The notes below the pieces were generated by a model. That model was not told where the DNA came from, did no database searches, and saw only the letters and a list, made by a program, of their open reading frames with translations. This document shows positions 25,280 to 33,946 of a stretch of DNA of 39,686 nt, piece after piece (within the stretch, counting starts at the first letter, position 1; each line of letters opens with the position of its first letter). This stretch comes from Patescibacteria group bacterium (lineage in GTDB: Bacteria > Patescibacteriota > Patescibacteriia > Patescibacteriales > UBA12465): assembly GCA_028681575.1 (NCBI GenBank), contig JAQUHX010000007.1, positions 1-39,686 on the forward strand, read 5' to 3'. Both the position numbers and the translations under genes were made by a program.

Positions 25280-26236
25280 TTAAAAGAGGCCAAGGAATTT
25301 ACTTTTAGTCTTTCTTAGGGGGCTGATTTTTTTTCGACCATGATAAACCGCTAAAGCTTCAGCTAGGCTGGCGTCGTGGTTAATAATTAAAGATAAAGCG
25401 GTTGCTAATCTAATTGCTTCTTCTAGGGGGCGTTGGTGTAAATTTCGACCAATCGCCATCCCATTTGCCTTGGCGGTATTAATTTGCTCCCAGGCGTGCT
25501 TTAACAGGTCTTCGGCTTTTTGTTGTCCGCCGCCAACGCAAATTACTTTAGTTTGGCCGGCTGCCAAAATTGCTTCTTGAAATTTTTTTGCACTGGTTGT
25601 TGGAGTTTTAGTATAAGGATATTTTGTTTTGACAAAATCGGCTCCAAGTGCAGCCGCAATCCCCGCTCCGCCGGCAATTGTTTTAATTGCAGCTTCATTT
25701 ATTTTTTCCCCGCGCGGATACATCCAAATTACTGCCAATAAACCTTCGTTGTGAGCCTCTTTAATTACTTGAGCCGCTTCTTTTAACATTTGTGTTTCAT
25801 TTTTACCACCCAAATAAACAGTGTAGCCAATTCCTAAAATATTTAAGCCACTTTTTTCTTTAAAACTCAGAACATCAGCCACTGACCACCAGGCTTCGTT
25901 TTTAACCTCAGAATAATCCTTATACAGATTGGAGCGACCATTAATCTTTACCAAGTAAGGAACTTTTTGATACTTAGTTCCATAACGACTAATTAAGCCT
26001 AATTGAGTAGCAAAAACACCAACTGGAGCCGCGGCGGCAATTTGAAATAAATGTTCTGGCGAAGCGTCAGCGGGGCTAACATTTGGACCAACAAAATCAG
26101 CATTTAAGTGTTCCACTTTTTGGTCTCCGGCAAAAAGTAATAAGCGTCCGCTATTAGCAGTCGCCTGGCGTAAGTTTTTTTGGTATTCAGCTCGTTTTTT
26201 TAGGGGAACTGATAAAGGAACGGTTAATTGATTCAT
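25280..26236 (-). CDS. Fructose-bisphosphate aldolase class I, archaeal/DhnA type
   Basis: Cleaves fructose 1,6-bisphosphate to the two triose phosphates by a Schiff-base mechanism. 318 residues, TIM barrel of the DhnA/FbaB-type (COG1830-like) family. LLLFAGDQKVEHL is the N-terminal strand-1 region; WMYPRGEKI and ALGADFVKTKYPY contain the expected active-site residues, the Lys in FVKTKYP being the likely Schiff-base lysine; VICVGGGQQK and GMAIGRNLHQRP are the phosphate-binding glycine loops. Single gene on the minus strand with its own promoter and shared terminator. With gap it covers adjacent glycolytic steps; no phosphofructokinase is in the window. Confidence 0.9.
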   Translation of the reverse strand: MNQLTVPLSVPLKKRAEYQKNLRQATANSGRLLLFAGDQKVEHLNADFVGPNVSPADASPEHLFQIAAAAPVGVFATQLGLISRYGTKYQKVPYLVKINGRSNLYKDYSEVKNEAWWSVADVLSFKEKSGLNILGIGYTVYLGGKNETQMLKEAAQVIKEAHNEGLLAVIWMYPRGEKINEAAIKTIAGGAGIAAALGADFVKTKYPYTKTPTTSAKKFQEAILAAGQTKVICVGGGQQKAEDLLKHAWEQINTAKANGMAIGRNLHQRPLEEAIRLATALSLIINHDASLAEALAVYHGRKKISPLRKTKSKFLGLF

Positions 26237-26268
26237 AAAAAATAAAATATTGATAATTTAAAAAATAG

Positions 26269-26300
26269 TTTATAATATTAACTTAATGTGGTATTATTAA
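26269..26300. promoter_or_regulatory. Interlocked divergent promoters for fba (-) and the gene at 26331 (+)
   Basis: Plus strand: TTTATA, 17 bases, TATTAT with an upstream TGG (extended -10), 26269-26297. Minus strand: TTAATA (26295-26300), 17 bases, TATTAT (26272-26277). Each -10 overlaps the other's -35, so the two would compete for polymerase. The region is AT-rich, so chance matches are possible. Confidence 0.45.
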
Positions 26301-26330
26301 ACTAATTAAGCGCTCTAATTATATCATTTT

Positions 26331-27221
26331 ATGAGTAAAGGGAAAAGAAAAATTTCTGATGATCAGATTCACGATTATGATGATCCAATTAATATGACCC
26401 CCAAAAATTTAAAATTAGGTTTTTGGGTTGCCCGCAATAAGCGCCGACTCTATCGTGCTTTGGTTATTTTTTTGGGGTTAATTGCTTTTGGGACTGTGGC
26501 TTATGCAGTTTATGGTGTAATTGAATACAATACGATTGGTCGAGAAAGGGAAAAGATTACCCTTTATTCTAGTGGCGGGGTTGATATCTCTGATTATCGG
26601 GAGCAAAATCGTCCGGAGGATTTAAGGATTAGCACTCCGCGATCATTGGCTGGTGGCAGTGAGACTGATTTAACTGTTAGAATTAGTAATCCTAATGAGA
26701 AGCAATATGCTTATTTTGATTTTTGTTTTATAAATTCTGAAAATGAAGCTTGTGGGAGTGATTTTATTTTGCCGCAAGATCAGAAAGATTTAGCTTTATT
26801 AAACTCAACTTTAGGAACCGGAGGTGAAATTCGCTTTGTAATCAAAAGAATTTTGTGGCAGAAATTAAAGGCTTATGAAGTCCCTGATTGGACTGTTTTT
26901 AAAGAACAGCGTCTTAATTTTGAGGTTGATGACGCGCAATTTTCTACTTATACCAACGAAGTTGCTTATTTAGAATTTTCTGTTAGTAATAATACGTCTT
27001 TTTCCTATTTTTCAGTTCCTTTTGATATCTTTATTCGCCAAGGTGATAAAGTAATGGCAATTAATCGTTATGTGGTTTATGATTTTTTAAGTCGAAGTAC
27101 GCGTTCAGTTCGACTTCTTTGGCCGGAAGGGGAAGCGCGTGGTGGCAATATTGAAATTATTCCAAATTTAAATATTCTCGACGATAGCATCTATAGACCG
27201 TATTCGGCCCCTGAAAATTGA
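26331..27221 (+). CDS. Single-pass membrane protein, unknown function
   Basis: 296 residues. A charged N-terminus (1-38, SKGKRKISDDQ start) is followed by one TM at ~41-63 and then ~230 residues outside the membrane. The outer part has beta-rich character with LTVRISNPNEKQYAYFDF resembling an immunoglobulin-like or DUF11-type strand pattern, and two Cys (DFCFIN, EACGSD) that may form a disulfide. No enzyme motif is seen. Its stop is 1 base before the rodA start, so it is the first gene of a rodA operon and may take part in envelope growth (inference from position). Confidence 0.65.
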   Translation: MSKGKRKISDDQIHDYDDPINMTPKNLKLGFWVARNKRRLYRALVIFLGLIAFGTVAYAVYGVIEYNTIGREREKITLYSSGGVDISDYREQNRPEDLRISTPRSLAGGSETDLTVRISNPNEKQYAYFDFCFINSENEACGSDFILPQDQKDLALLNSTLGTGGEIRFVIKRILWQKLKAYEVPDWTVFKEQRLNFEVDDAQFSTYTNEVAYLEFSVSNNTSFSYFSVPFDIFIRQGDKVMAINRYVVYDFLSRSTRSVRLLWPEGEARGGNIEIIPNLNILDDSIYRPYSAPEN

Positions 27222-27222
27222 T

Positions 27223-28332
27223 ATGAAAAATAGTTTTCGAACTTATTTTAAAAATTTTGATTGGATTTTATTTTTTTCCGTTTTGTTATTGGCAATTTTT
27301 GGCGTTCTTGAAGTTTACAGTGTGGCTCTGGGTGTTGGTGGTGATGCACTTAATAATTTCTATAAGCAATTTCTTTTTATCGGCTTAGGTTTGATTGGGA
27401 TGTTTGTGCTTACTTTTTTTGATCATCGTTTTTTAAAAAGTTTGAAAACTTATCTTTATTTTTTAGCCGTTGTTCTTTTGATCTTAGTATTAATTTTTGG
27501 AAAAACGGTAAATAATACGACTGGTTGGTTTGAAGTTTTTAGCTTTAGAATTCAGCCGGTAGAATTTGTTAAAATTATCTTGATTATTTATTTGGCTGGC
27601 TATTTTTCCAGCTTAGCCACTCGTGTTAAAAATTCTCGCCATTTTATTGGTTCTTTAATTGCGGCCGGCATTCTTTTTTTTCTCGTCTGGTTACAGCCTG
27701 ATTTTGGTTCTTCCTTGGTTTTACTGGCAGTTTGGCTGCTTATTTCTCTAGTGGCCGGTTTTCATAAAAAATATTGGCTGACCACTTTAATCCTTGCTCT
27801 AGTTGCTTTAATTCCTCTTTGGTTTAATCTAAGTCCTTATCAACAACAGAGAATCACAACGGTTTTTAGTAGTGCTCAAGAGGTTTGTCGTGAAGAAGAG
27901 TGTTATAATAAGCAGCAAGCTTTAATTGCTATTGGAGCTGGCGGTTTAGCTGGTCGGGGCTTAGGTTTTGGCTCGCAGTCACAATTAAAATTTTTGCCGG
28001 CCGCTCAAACAGACTTTATTTTTTCAGTTATTGCCGAAGAGTTAGGCTTTTTGGGAATTCTAATTGTTATTAGCCTCTTTAGTGTTTTTTTCTATCGCAG
28101 TTTGGCGGCGGTTCGGCGCGTAAAGGATGATTTTGGCATTTATTTCATTCTTGGCTTCGTGGGGCTTGTTTTTACTCACATGTTTGTTAATATCGGTATG
28201 AACCTTGGCATTCTTCCAATTGTTGGCATCCCGCTACCTTTTGTTAGTTATGGAGGCAGTGCGATGATTGCGATGTTTATTGGGCTCGGAATTATGCAAA
28301 ATATTATTATCAAATCTAAGATAAATTATTAA
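27223..28332 (+). CDS. rodA: SEDS-family peptidoglycan polymerase RodA
   Basis: Membrane glycosyltransferase that polymerises lipid II with a class B PBP during elongation. 369 residues, about ten TM segments. SEDS signatures: FSFRIQPVEFVKI, the AAQTDFIFSVIAEELGFLG loop (which holds the conserved Asp/Glu), and GIPLPFVSYGGSAMI near the C-terminus. The family also includes FtsW; the short N-terminus and FRIQPVEFVK favour RodA, but this is not certain. One base after the upstream membrane gene; L25 follows 16 bases later. Its presence means this cell has a peptidoglycan wall. Confidence 0.92.
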   Translation: MKNSFRTYFKNFDWILFFSVLLLAIFGVLEVYSVALGVGGDALNNFYKQFLFIGLGLIGMFVLTFFDHRFLKSLKTYLYFLAVVLLILVLIFGKTVNNTTGWFEVFSFRIQPVEFVKIILIIYLAGYFSSLATRVKNSRHFIGSLIAAGILFFLVWLQPDFGSSLVLLAVWLLISLVAGFHKKYWLTTLILALVALIPLWFNLSPYQQQRITTVFSSAQEVCREEECYNKQQALIAIGAGGLAGRGLGFGSQSQLKFLPAAQTDFIFSVIAEELGFLGILIVISLFSVFFYRSLAAVRRVKDDFGIYFILGFVGLVFTHMFVNIGMNLGILPIVGIPLPFVSYGGSAMIAMFIGLGIMQNIIIKSKINY

Positions 28333-28348
28333 ATAATAGATAAAAACT

Positions 28349-28972
28349 ATGGAAATGAAATTGAGTGGGGATGTTCGTGCCCCCAAAGAAAGGCTAGAGG
28401 GCGACTTTGTTCCGGCCATTTTATATGGTAGAAATGTGGACAATGTCAGCCTGAAGATTAAAAGAGCAGATTTAGAGCGCTTGACAAAAGAGGCGGGTGA
28501 ATCCAATTTAATTGACTTGAGCTACGGCAACGAGAAGGTTAAAGTTTTAATTAAGGAGGTTCAGCGCCATCCGGTGAGTGCTCTTTTGCAACATGTTGAT
28601 TTTTTCCAAGTTAACATGAAAGAAAAAATTAACACTGAAATTCCTTTGGAGTTTGTTGGTGAATCTAAGGCCGTTCGAGAGTTCTCTGGTTCTTTAATTA
28701 GAAATGTGAACGCTTTAGAGATTGAATGCTTGCCTCAAGACTTAACTGATCATATAGATGTTGATATTTCTGTTTTAGATACCTTTGAAGACGAAATTAA
28801 AATTTCTGATATCAAAATTCCAGCTGCCTGGGAACTTTTAAGTGACCCGGATGTAATTGTTGCCTCTGTTATCCCTCCTCGCGTAGAAGAAGTTGTTGCT
28901 CAAGAACCCGAAGCTGAGCCTGAGACTGCTGAAGCTAAAAAAGAAGATAAAGATGAAAAAAAAGAGGCTTAA
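28349..28972 (+). CDS. rplY: 50S ribosomal protein L25, long (Ctc) form
   Basis: Binds 5S rRNA. 207 residues, the long two-domain Ctc form. The N-terminal L25 domain (1-95) has the FVPAILYG and VQRHPVSALLQHVDF motifs; the C-terminal TL5 domain follows (NTEIPLEFVGESKAV, LPQDLTDHIDVDIS). The last ~25 residues are acidic-then-Lys-rich. The gene overlaps the next start by 20 bases. Its usual neighbour pth is not here; it lies with rodA. Confidence 0.95.
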   Translation: MEMKLSGDVRAPKERLEGDFVPAILYGRNVDNVSLKIKRADLERLTKEAGESNLIDLSYGNEKVKVLIKEVQRHPVSALLQHVDFFQVNMKEKINTEIPLEFVGESKAVREFSGSLIRNVNALEIECLPQDLTDHIDVDISVLDTFEDEIKISDIKIPAAWELLSDPDVIVASVIPPRVEEVVAQEPEAEPETAEAKKEDKDEKKEA

Positions 28973-30086
28973 TAAAATAGAAAAAAAGGAAACGGTCGCC
29001 TCTTCGGCGACCGTTAACTTAAATCGAGCGATAATTATTGCCGCTCTGTTTTTGCTTACTTCTTTAACTGCTTTAAGTTTGTATTTGTGGCAACCGGTTT
29101 GGCTGTTTCCAATTGAAGAATTAACAACGCCTGAGCCACTAGCAATTATCACGCCGCCGCTAGTAGAAGAAATCTGCCTCGATTGTAAAGTTCACCCTCT
29201 TAGCGGTCAGTTGATGGAAGAATCCGAGACTCATGGTCGCCCTTGGGCGCTGATGATTGATAATTATGTTGGTGCTAGACCATCGGTGGGGTTAAGTGCG
29301 GCGACTTTAGTTTATGAGGCGCCGGTTGAAGGTGGCGTGACTAGACTAATGGCAATTTTCAAGGCTCAAGATTTGCCTGCTGAGATTGGTCCGATACGTT
29401 CGGCGCGTCCCTATTTTTTAAAGTGGGCTCAGGAATTGGGAGCAACTTATGTTCATGTTGGTGGCAGTGAAGAGGCTTTAGTTTTGGCAAAAAATTTAGG
29501 GCTCAATGATGTTAATGAATTTTATCAAGGCGCTTATTTTTGGCGCTCTAAAAATCGTCCGGCGCCACACAACATTTTAACTTCTAAAGAAAAGTTAGAT
29601 TCTTATCGTCAAGATTTAAAGCTTGATGAAGAGGATTTTTCTCTTTTAAAGCAAAATTATTTTACTCCTTATCAATTTGAAGATCTGCCTGCAACTGAAA
29701 TTAGCTCGTCTTCTTTGGTTAAGGTTAAGTATAGTGAGGGGTATAATGTTTCTTGGCATTATTCACCAGAAACTAATACTTATCAGCGTTATTTAGAAAA
29801 TTCCCCCCATCAAGAAGCTGATGGAAGTTTAATTGTTGTTGATAATTTGGTTTTTCCAGTGCGTGCTTTTAAAGTGATTGATGACGATTTGCGTTTAGCG
29901 TTGATACCTCAAAATAGCGGCACTGCCTTACTTTGTCAAAATGGTGTTTGTAATTGGGGCAACTGGAAGCAAAATAATAGTTCTGAGCGTTGGCGTTTCT
30001 ATAAAAAAGACGAAAGTGAATTCGTCTTTAAGCCAGGAAAAACTTGGATTTCAATTATTAGTCGTCTTGAAGATGTGCAGTATTAG
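28953..30086 (+). CDS. DUF3048 (YerB-like) membrane-anchored protein
   Basis: From ATG 28953 (MKKKRLNKIEKKETV) the protein has 377 residues; the ORF-track start at 28893 lies inside rplY in a Lys/Leu-rich false frame. A basic N-terminus and one TM at ~25-46 anchor it. The outer part carries DUF3048 signatures: HGRPWALMIDNYVGARPSVGLS, VYEAPVEGGVTRLMAIF, IGPIRSARPYFLKWA and HVGGSEEAL; the YFWRSKNRPAPHNIL segment is also typical. The family is widespread in Firmicutes (YerB) and CPR; biochemical role unknown. Its 5' end overlaps rplY by 20 bases, and its last 29 bases overlap the convergent prmC. Confidence 0.88.
   Translation: MKKKRLNKIEKKETVASSATVNLNRAIIIAALFLLTSLTALSLYLWQPVWLFPIEELTTPEPLAIITPPLVEEICLDCKVHPLSGQLMEESETHGRPWALMIDNYVGARPSVGLSAATLVYEAPVEGGVTRLMAIFKAQDLPAEIGPIRSARPYFLKWAQELGATYVHVGGSEEALVLAKNLGLNDVNEFYQGAYFWRSKNRPAPHNILTSKEKLDSYRQDLKLDEEDFSLLKQNYFTPYQFEDLPATEISSSSLVKVKYSEGYNVSWHYSPETNTYQRYLENSPHQEADGSLIVVDNLVFPVRAFKVIDDDLRLALIPQNSGTALLCQNGVCNWGNWKQNNSSERWRFYKKDESEFVFKPGKTWISIISRLEDVQY
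28991..29015 (+). promoter_or_regulatory. Perfect 10-bp hairpin inside the start of the DUF3048 gene
   Basis: AACGGTCGCC-TCTTC-GGCGACCGTT lies 18 bases after the rplY stop and inside codons 13-21 of the DUF3048 gene. There is no T run, so it is not a good terminator. It may stabilise the rplY mRNA end, slow translation of the next gene, or be left from a former terminator. Confidence 0.6.
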
Positions 30087-30942
30087 TTAGTTTAAAGAAG
30101 CGGTTTTTACCGGAGTAATCCTTAAAAAAAGTTAAAGATAATCTTTCTAAACTGGCGTGAGCCAGTTTTTTGATAAGCTCAGTTTGATTGGGGTCTATTT
30201 CTGCTAGAAGGGTAAAGCTCTGTGGAAGTTGATTGCTGCTTGCTATTTGCAGGAATAGTTGGCGGTAATGATTTAGCCCATCTTTTCCTGAGACTAGAGC
30301 TAGAAGTGGCTCGCGTTTAATTGAGGGCTCGGCTAGTTGTTCGGGTTTAAGATAAGGGAGGTTGGCGACAATAATTAAGTGTTTAGCGCTTTTTAAAATT
30401 TCTTGATGCGGAGTCAGGAGTTTGCCTTTTTTCCAATTAATTTTCAGACCAAAGCGTCGACCATTGTTTTTAGCAACTGTTAAGGCGGCGCGAGAAATGT
30501 CAGAAGCATAGTAATTAGCGGCTGATTTTAGTTCCAAGGCGAGACTGATAATAATTGCACCGCTTCCAGTCCCAAGATCAATTATTTCTGTTTTTGAGTT
30601 TAATTTTCGGGCAGTTTTTAGAGCGAGGTCAACTAATAACTCTGTTTCTGGGCGGGGAATTAAGACTTTAGAGTTAACCGCGAATTGGCGGCCGTAAAAT
30701 TCTTTTTTATGAGTTAAAGCAGCGAGCGACCAACCTTTTAGGCGTTTTTTTAAAAAATAATTAGATTTCCAAAAAACTAACTTTGATATTTTTGCTTCGG
30801 GGTGAGTTAAGATTTTCTCTAGCGATTCTTTTTTTACGGCTGAGAGCAGGGCTAAAGCTTCTTTTTCTGGTTCAGAAAAGCCAGCGCTTTTAAAGCGCTG
30901 GCAGGAATAATCCAGATATTGTTTAACTGTTTTTAAGGCCAT
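30058..30942 (-). CDS. prmC: Peptide chain release factor N5-glutamine methyltransferase
   Basis: Methylates the Gln of the GGQ motif in release factors using SAM. 294 residues. An N-terminal helical substrate domain (1-85) precedes a Rossmann methyltransferase: motif [16 protein letters not shown], then IIVANLPYL. Standard PrmC/HemK proteins have NPPY at this point; here it is NLPY, so the second residue differs. [12 protein letters not shown] and [12 protein letters not shown] are family-typical. It lies downstream of prfA with a 20-base overlap, so enzyme and substrate are made together. Its 3' end overlaps the convergent DUF3048 gene by 29 bases. Confidence 0.93.
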   Translation of the reverse strand: MALKTVKQYLDYSCQRFKSAGFSEPEKEALALLSAVKKESLEKILTHPEAKISKLVFWKSNYFLKKRLKGWSLAALTHKKEFYGRQFAVNSKVLIPRPETELLVDLALKTARKLNSKTEIIDLGTGSGAIIISLALELKSAANYYASDISRAALTVAKNNGRRFGLKINWKKGKLLTPHQEILKSAKHLIIVANLPYLKPEQLAEPSIKREPLLALVSGKDGLNHYRQLFLQIASSNQLPQSFTLLAEIDPNQTELIKKLAHASLERLSLTFFKDYSGKNRFFKLTNTAHLQDD

Positions 30943-31987
30943 GATGACGCTCTGCTTTAGCTTTTGCTTTTAAAGCTTCAATAATTGGTTCAAGATTGCC
31001 GTCCATAATTAAGTTAATGCTGTGCCAAGATTCGCCGGCACGGTGGTCGGTAATTCGGTCTTGAGGAAAATTGTAAGTACGGATTTTGTCGCTTCTGTCG
31101 CCACTGCCAACCTGGTCTTTACGGGTACTAGAATTTTTAGCTTGACGTTCTTCTTCCTCTTTAGCAAGCAGTCGCGAGCGTAGAATTTGTAAAGCTTTTT
31201 CTTTGTTTTGATGTTGTGATTTTTGGTCTTGACAACTAACAGTGAGCCCGCTTGGAATATGGACAATTCGGATTGCTGAGTAAGTAGTATTAACGCTTTG
31301 ACCGCCCGGTCCACTAGAGCAGAAAGTGTCAATTCGTAAATCACTCATTTTGATTTCAATGTCGACCTCTTCGGCCTCAGGTAGGGCAACGACGGTCGCT
31401 GTTGAGGTGTGGACTCGACCCTGCTTTTCGGTTTCCGGCACCCTTTGAACACGATGAGTCCCCGCTTCATATTTAAATAAACCATAGGCACCGCGACCGC
31501 TGATTGAAAAAATAACTTCTTTGTAGCCACCAACTCCAATAACGTGAGAATCAAGAAGTTCAATTTTTAGATTATTTTTTTCTGCAAATTTACTGTAAGT
31601 GCGAAAGAGATCGCCGGCAAAAAGAGCGGCTTCATCACCACCCGCCCCAGCTCTAATTTCAATAATCGCATTTTTGATATCATGAGGGTCAGCTGGAAAG
31701 AGCGCTTCGTCAATCTCTTCTTTGAGTTTGTTTAAATTTTTTTCAAGTTCTGGTAATTCGTTTATCGCTAAATCCTTTAAATCAGTATCACTATCTTTTT
31801 CAATAATTTCTTGGTAATCACTTATTTCAAGCTTGATTTTTTCTGCCTGTTTGATTTTTTCAATAATATTTTTTAAAGCTGAGTGTTCTTGGGAAATTTT
31901 GATAAACTCTTTTTGGTTAGCTAAAATATCAGGATTGCTCAATCCCGCTTCAATATCTTTAAATTTGTCTTTGATTTCTTGGTACAT
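30923..31987 (-). CDS. prfA: Peptide chain release factor 1
   Basis: Recognises UAA and UAG stop codons and releases the peptide. 354 residues, full length. The GGQ loop is [12 protein letters not shown]; the stop-reading tripeptide is PET in [18 protein letters not shown], a common RF1 variant. The N-terminal helical domain and the [15 protein letters not shown]-terminal block are intact. TGA is used as a stop in several genes here (for example 8784-8786, 34994-34996), so an RF2 is expected elsewhere. It sits between rpmE and prmC, a conserved bacterial order. Confidence 0.97.
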   Translation of the reverse strand: MYQEIKDKFKDIEAGLSNPDILANQKEFIKISQEHSALKNIIEKIKQAEKIKLEISDYQEIIEKDSDTDLKDLAINELPELEKNLNKLKEEIDEALFPADPHDIKNAIIEIRAGAGGDEAALFAGDLFRTYSKFAEKNNLKIELLDSHVIGVGGYKEVIFSISGRGAYGLFKYEAGTHRVQRVPETEKQGRVHTSTATVVALPEAEEVDIEIKMSDLRIDTFCSSGPGGQSVNTTYSAIRIVHIPSGLTVSCQDQKSQHQNKEKALQILRSRLLAKEEEERQAKNSSTRKDQVGSGDRSDKIRTYNFPQDRITDHRAGESWHSINLIMDGNLEPIIEALKAKAKAERHHGLKNS

Positions 31988-31999
31988 ATATTTTTTAGA

Positions 32000-32069
32000 A
32001 AAAAGATTAAAAAAATGACCGCTGAGAAGAGAAGTGCAACAAAAGTTGACGCTCTTTAAGCGATCATTT
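32000..32069 (-). terminator. Long-stem terminator between rpmE and prfA
   Basis: On the minus strand an 11-bp outer stem AAATGATCGCT / AGCGGTCATTT (one G-U) encloses a 35-base loop. The loop itself can pair as AAGAG/CTCTT and CAAC-TTTT-GTTG. A T7 run follows the stem directly, then a second T6. The wobble pair is valid only for minus-strand RNA, which supports use in the rpmE direction. It ends about 20 bases before the prfA start. Confidence 0.7.
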
Positions 32070-32085
32070 AAAAAGTTTAAACTAG

Positions 32086-32424
32086 CTATTTCTTTTTTCC
32101 TAAAGTAACTTGAGCAATCTTTTTAATATCTTTAGTTTTAACGACAATTTCTTTTTTGGCCCGTTCTTTAGAGCGAGCTTCATTTTTTACTTTTTTGCCG
32201 CGACGAACAGTTGCCACCTTTTTGCTCGCTTCTTTCTTGGCAGAGAATTTCTCAACCCGGCGGGCGGTGTCAACTAATTTTTGCTTGCCGGTATAGAAAG
32301 GATGACAAGCAGAGCAAAGCTCGATTTTGATTTCTGGAACAGTTGCTCCAGTAACAAAAGAATTGCCACAGACGCAAGTGACCTGGCAATCAGGATAGTA
32401 TTGAGGGTGAATTCCGTTTTTCAT
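32086..32424 (-). CDS. rpmE: 50S ribosomal protein L31 with long Lys-rich tail
   Basis: From ATG 32424 ([15 protein letters not shown]) 112 residues; the ORF-track start seven codons earlier lacks family similarity. Residues 1-68 are a normal zinc-type L31: Cys in [12 protein letters not shown] and [15 protein letters not shown] form the metal site. Residues ~69-112 are an added tail rich in Lys, Arg and Ala, about 45 residues beyond the usual ~70. Tails of this type may reach rRNA or nascent-subunit surfaces (inference). First gene of rpmE-prfA-prmC, with its own promoter. Confidence 0.92.
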   Translation of the reverse strand: MKNGIHPQYYPDCQVTCVCGNSFVTGATVPEIKIELCSACHPFYTGKQKLVDTARRVEKFSAKKEASKKVATVRRGKKVKNEARSKERAKKEIVVKTKDIKKIAQVTLGKKK

Positions 32425-32463
32425 ACTAAAAAAAGTGTTAGGCAATAAATAATTGCTGCAGTA

Positions 32464-32492
32464 ATGCTAACATAACTTCAAAAAAGGTGCAA
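32464..32492 (-). promoter_or_regulatory. Promoter for rpmE-prfA-prmC
   Basis: On the minus strand TTGCAC, 17 bases, TAGCAT preceded by TGT (extended -10). Start near 32457, leader about 33 bases. Confidence 0.65.
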
Positions 32493-32496
32493 GAGT

Positions 32497-32505
32497 TGCT
32501 ATAAT
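32497..32505 (+). promoter_or_regulatory. Extended -10 promoter giving a nearly leaderless flippase mRNA
   Basis: TGC-TATAAT is a perfect extended -10. Transcription would begin at about 32511-32512, right at the ATG (32513). No convincing -35 box. It is back-to-back with the rpmE promoter. Confidence 0.7.
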
Positions 32506-32512
32506 TTGGCTA

Positions 32513-33943
32513 ATGACAAAAATTCCAAACATTGCTCGAAGCACTTCATATTTAACTTTAGCTTTGATTATCCAAAAGGTAATTTCTTTTTCGTATTTTA
32601 TAATTCTTACTAGGGCTTTAGGTTTAGAGGTGATGGGGCAGTATTATACAGCTATTTCTTTTACGACCATCTTTGGTATTTTTATTGATTTAGGCTTGGC
32701 TAATGTTTTAACTCGTGAGGTAGCAAAATCTCCAGAAGGGGCTAGTCGCTGGCTAGGAAACGTGATTGGTATTAAAATCCCTTTAGCAGTTGCTACTTTT
32801 TTGGTGGCGCTTTTAATGGCTCAGCTCTTAGGCTATGAGCCCTTAGTTTGGCTTTTAATTTTGATTTCCGCCTTTAGTATGGTGCTGGATTCTTTTACGG
32901 CTACTTTCTTTGCCACTTTACGCGGCTTGCATACTTTAAAATATGAAAGTCTGGCTTCAATTATTTTTCAAGCCTTAGTCTTTGTTTTTGGTGGGGTGGC
33001 TCTATATTTTAATCAAGGTGTTTTAGTTGTTATTTTTGCTTTAGTATTAGCGAGCACTTTTAATTTTATCTTTAGTTTTAGGGCGCTTAGACGGGAGTTG
33101 AAAACCCCCTGGTATCCTGTGTTTAACCGGGAGTCTTGGCGTAAGATTTGGCTTCTTAGTTGGCCTTTTGGGATGTTCGCAATTGCGCAAAGGCTTTATC
33201 TTTATCTAGACTCAGTGCTTTTAAGTAATTTGGCCGACTTTCATGAAGTTGGCGTTTATCAAATTGCTTTTAAAATTATTAATGCCCTCCAATTTCTACC
33301 CCTTGCCTTTGTTGCTTCACTTTATCCAGCAATGAGTGCTTATTGGCTTAATAGTCGAAATCAGTTAGCCGTTTCTTTAGAAAGAGCTCTTAGTTATTTG
33401 ACGATTATTTCTTTACCAATTATTGCCGGCGTTTTTGCTTTAGACCAAGCAATTTTGGATATTTTTAAAGCCGGCCCGGAGGCGCTCTGGCCGCTCAGGG
33501 TCTCAATTCTGGCACTTTTCTTTATTTTTGTTAATTATCCAATTGGCTCTTTGTTGAATGCTTGCGATCGCCAGAAGAAAAATTTATTATTTATTTCTAC
33601 TGTTGCTTTCAGTAGTTTTGTTCTTAATCTTTTCTTGATTCCGCGTTGGGGGGCTTTAGGGGCGAGTATTACCGTTTTATTAACTAATGGCTTGATGTTT
33701 ATTTTAGGAATTTTTGAAGTTAACAAGATTATTAAATACAATTTTAAGAAAAATTTAATTGTTGTGATTAAGTCACTTTTAGCAGCACTGGTAATGGCCT
33801 TAATTGTCTATTTAGGTAAAAATTATCTGTCTTTGCCGGGGGCGGTTATTTTAGGCGGATTTACTTATTTTTTTAGTCTTTATTTGCTGGGTGGTTTTTC
33901 TCGTGCCGACATTTTAAGCGTTAAACAATCTTTTAAACGTTAG
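32513..33943 (+). CDS. Oligosaccharide flippase (Wzx/MurJ-type MOP superfamily)
   Basis: Moves lipid-linked oligosaccharide across the inner membrane. 476 residues, about 12-14 TM segments. N-terminus IARSTSYLTLALIIQKVISF and FGIFIDLGLANVLTREVAK are typical of the polysaccharide-export Wzx/RfbX family; the C-terminal half has the usual GSLLNACDRQKKNLLF loop region. Lipid II flippase MurJ is an alternative, but the following glycosyltransferases and polymerase favour an exopolysaccharide role. Gap to the next gene is 3 bases. The start appears leaderless. Confidence 0.88.
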   Translation: MTKIPNIARSTSYLTLALIIQKVISFSYFIILTRALGLEVMGQYYTAISFTTIFGIFIDLGLANVLTREVAKSPEGASRWLGNVIGIKIPLAVATFLVALLMAQLLGYEPLVWLLILISAFSMVLDSFTATFFATLRGLHTLKYESLASIIFQALVFVFGGVALYFNQGVLVVIFALVLASTFNFIFSFRALRRELKTPWYPVFNRESWRKIWLLSWPFGMFAIAQRLYLYLDSVLLSNLADFHEVGVYQIAFKIINALQFLPLAFVASLYPAMSAYWLNSRNQLAVSLERALSYLTIISLPIIAGVFALDQAILDIFKAGPEALWPLRVSILALFFIFVNYPIGSLLNACDRQKKNLLFISTVAFSSFVLNLFLIPRWGALGASITVLLTNGLMFILGIFEVNKIIKYNFKKNLIVVIKSLLAALVMALIVYLGKNYLSLPGAVILGGFTYFFSLYLLGGFSRADILSVKQSFKR

Positions 33944-33946
33944 TCT

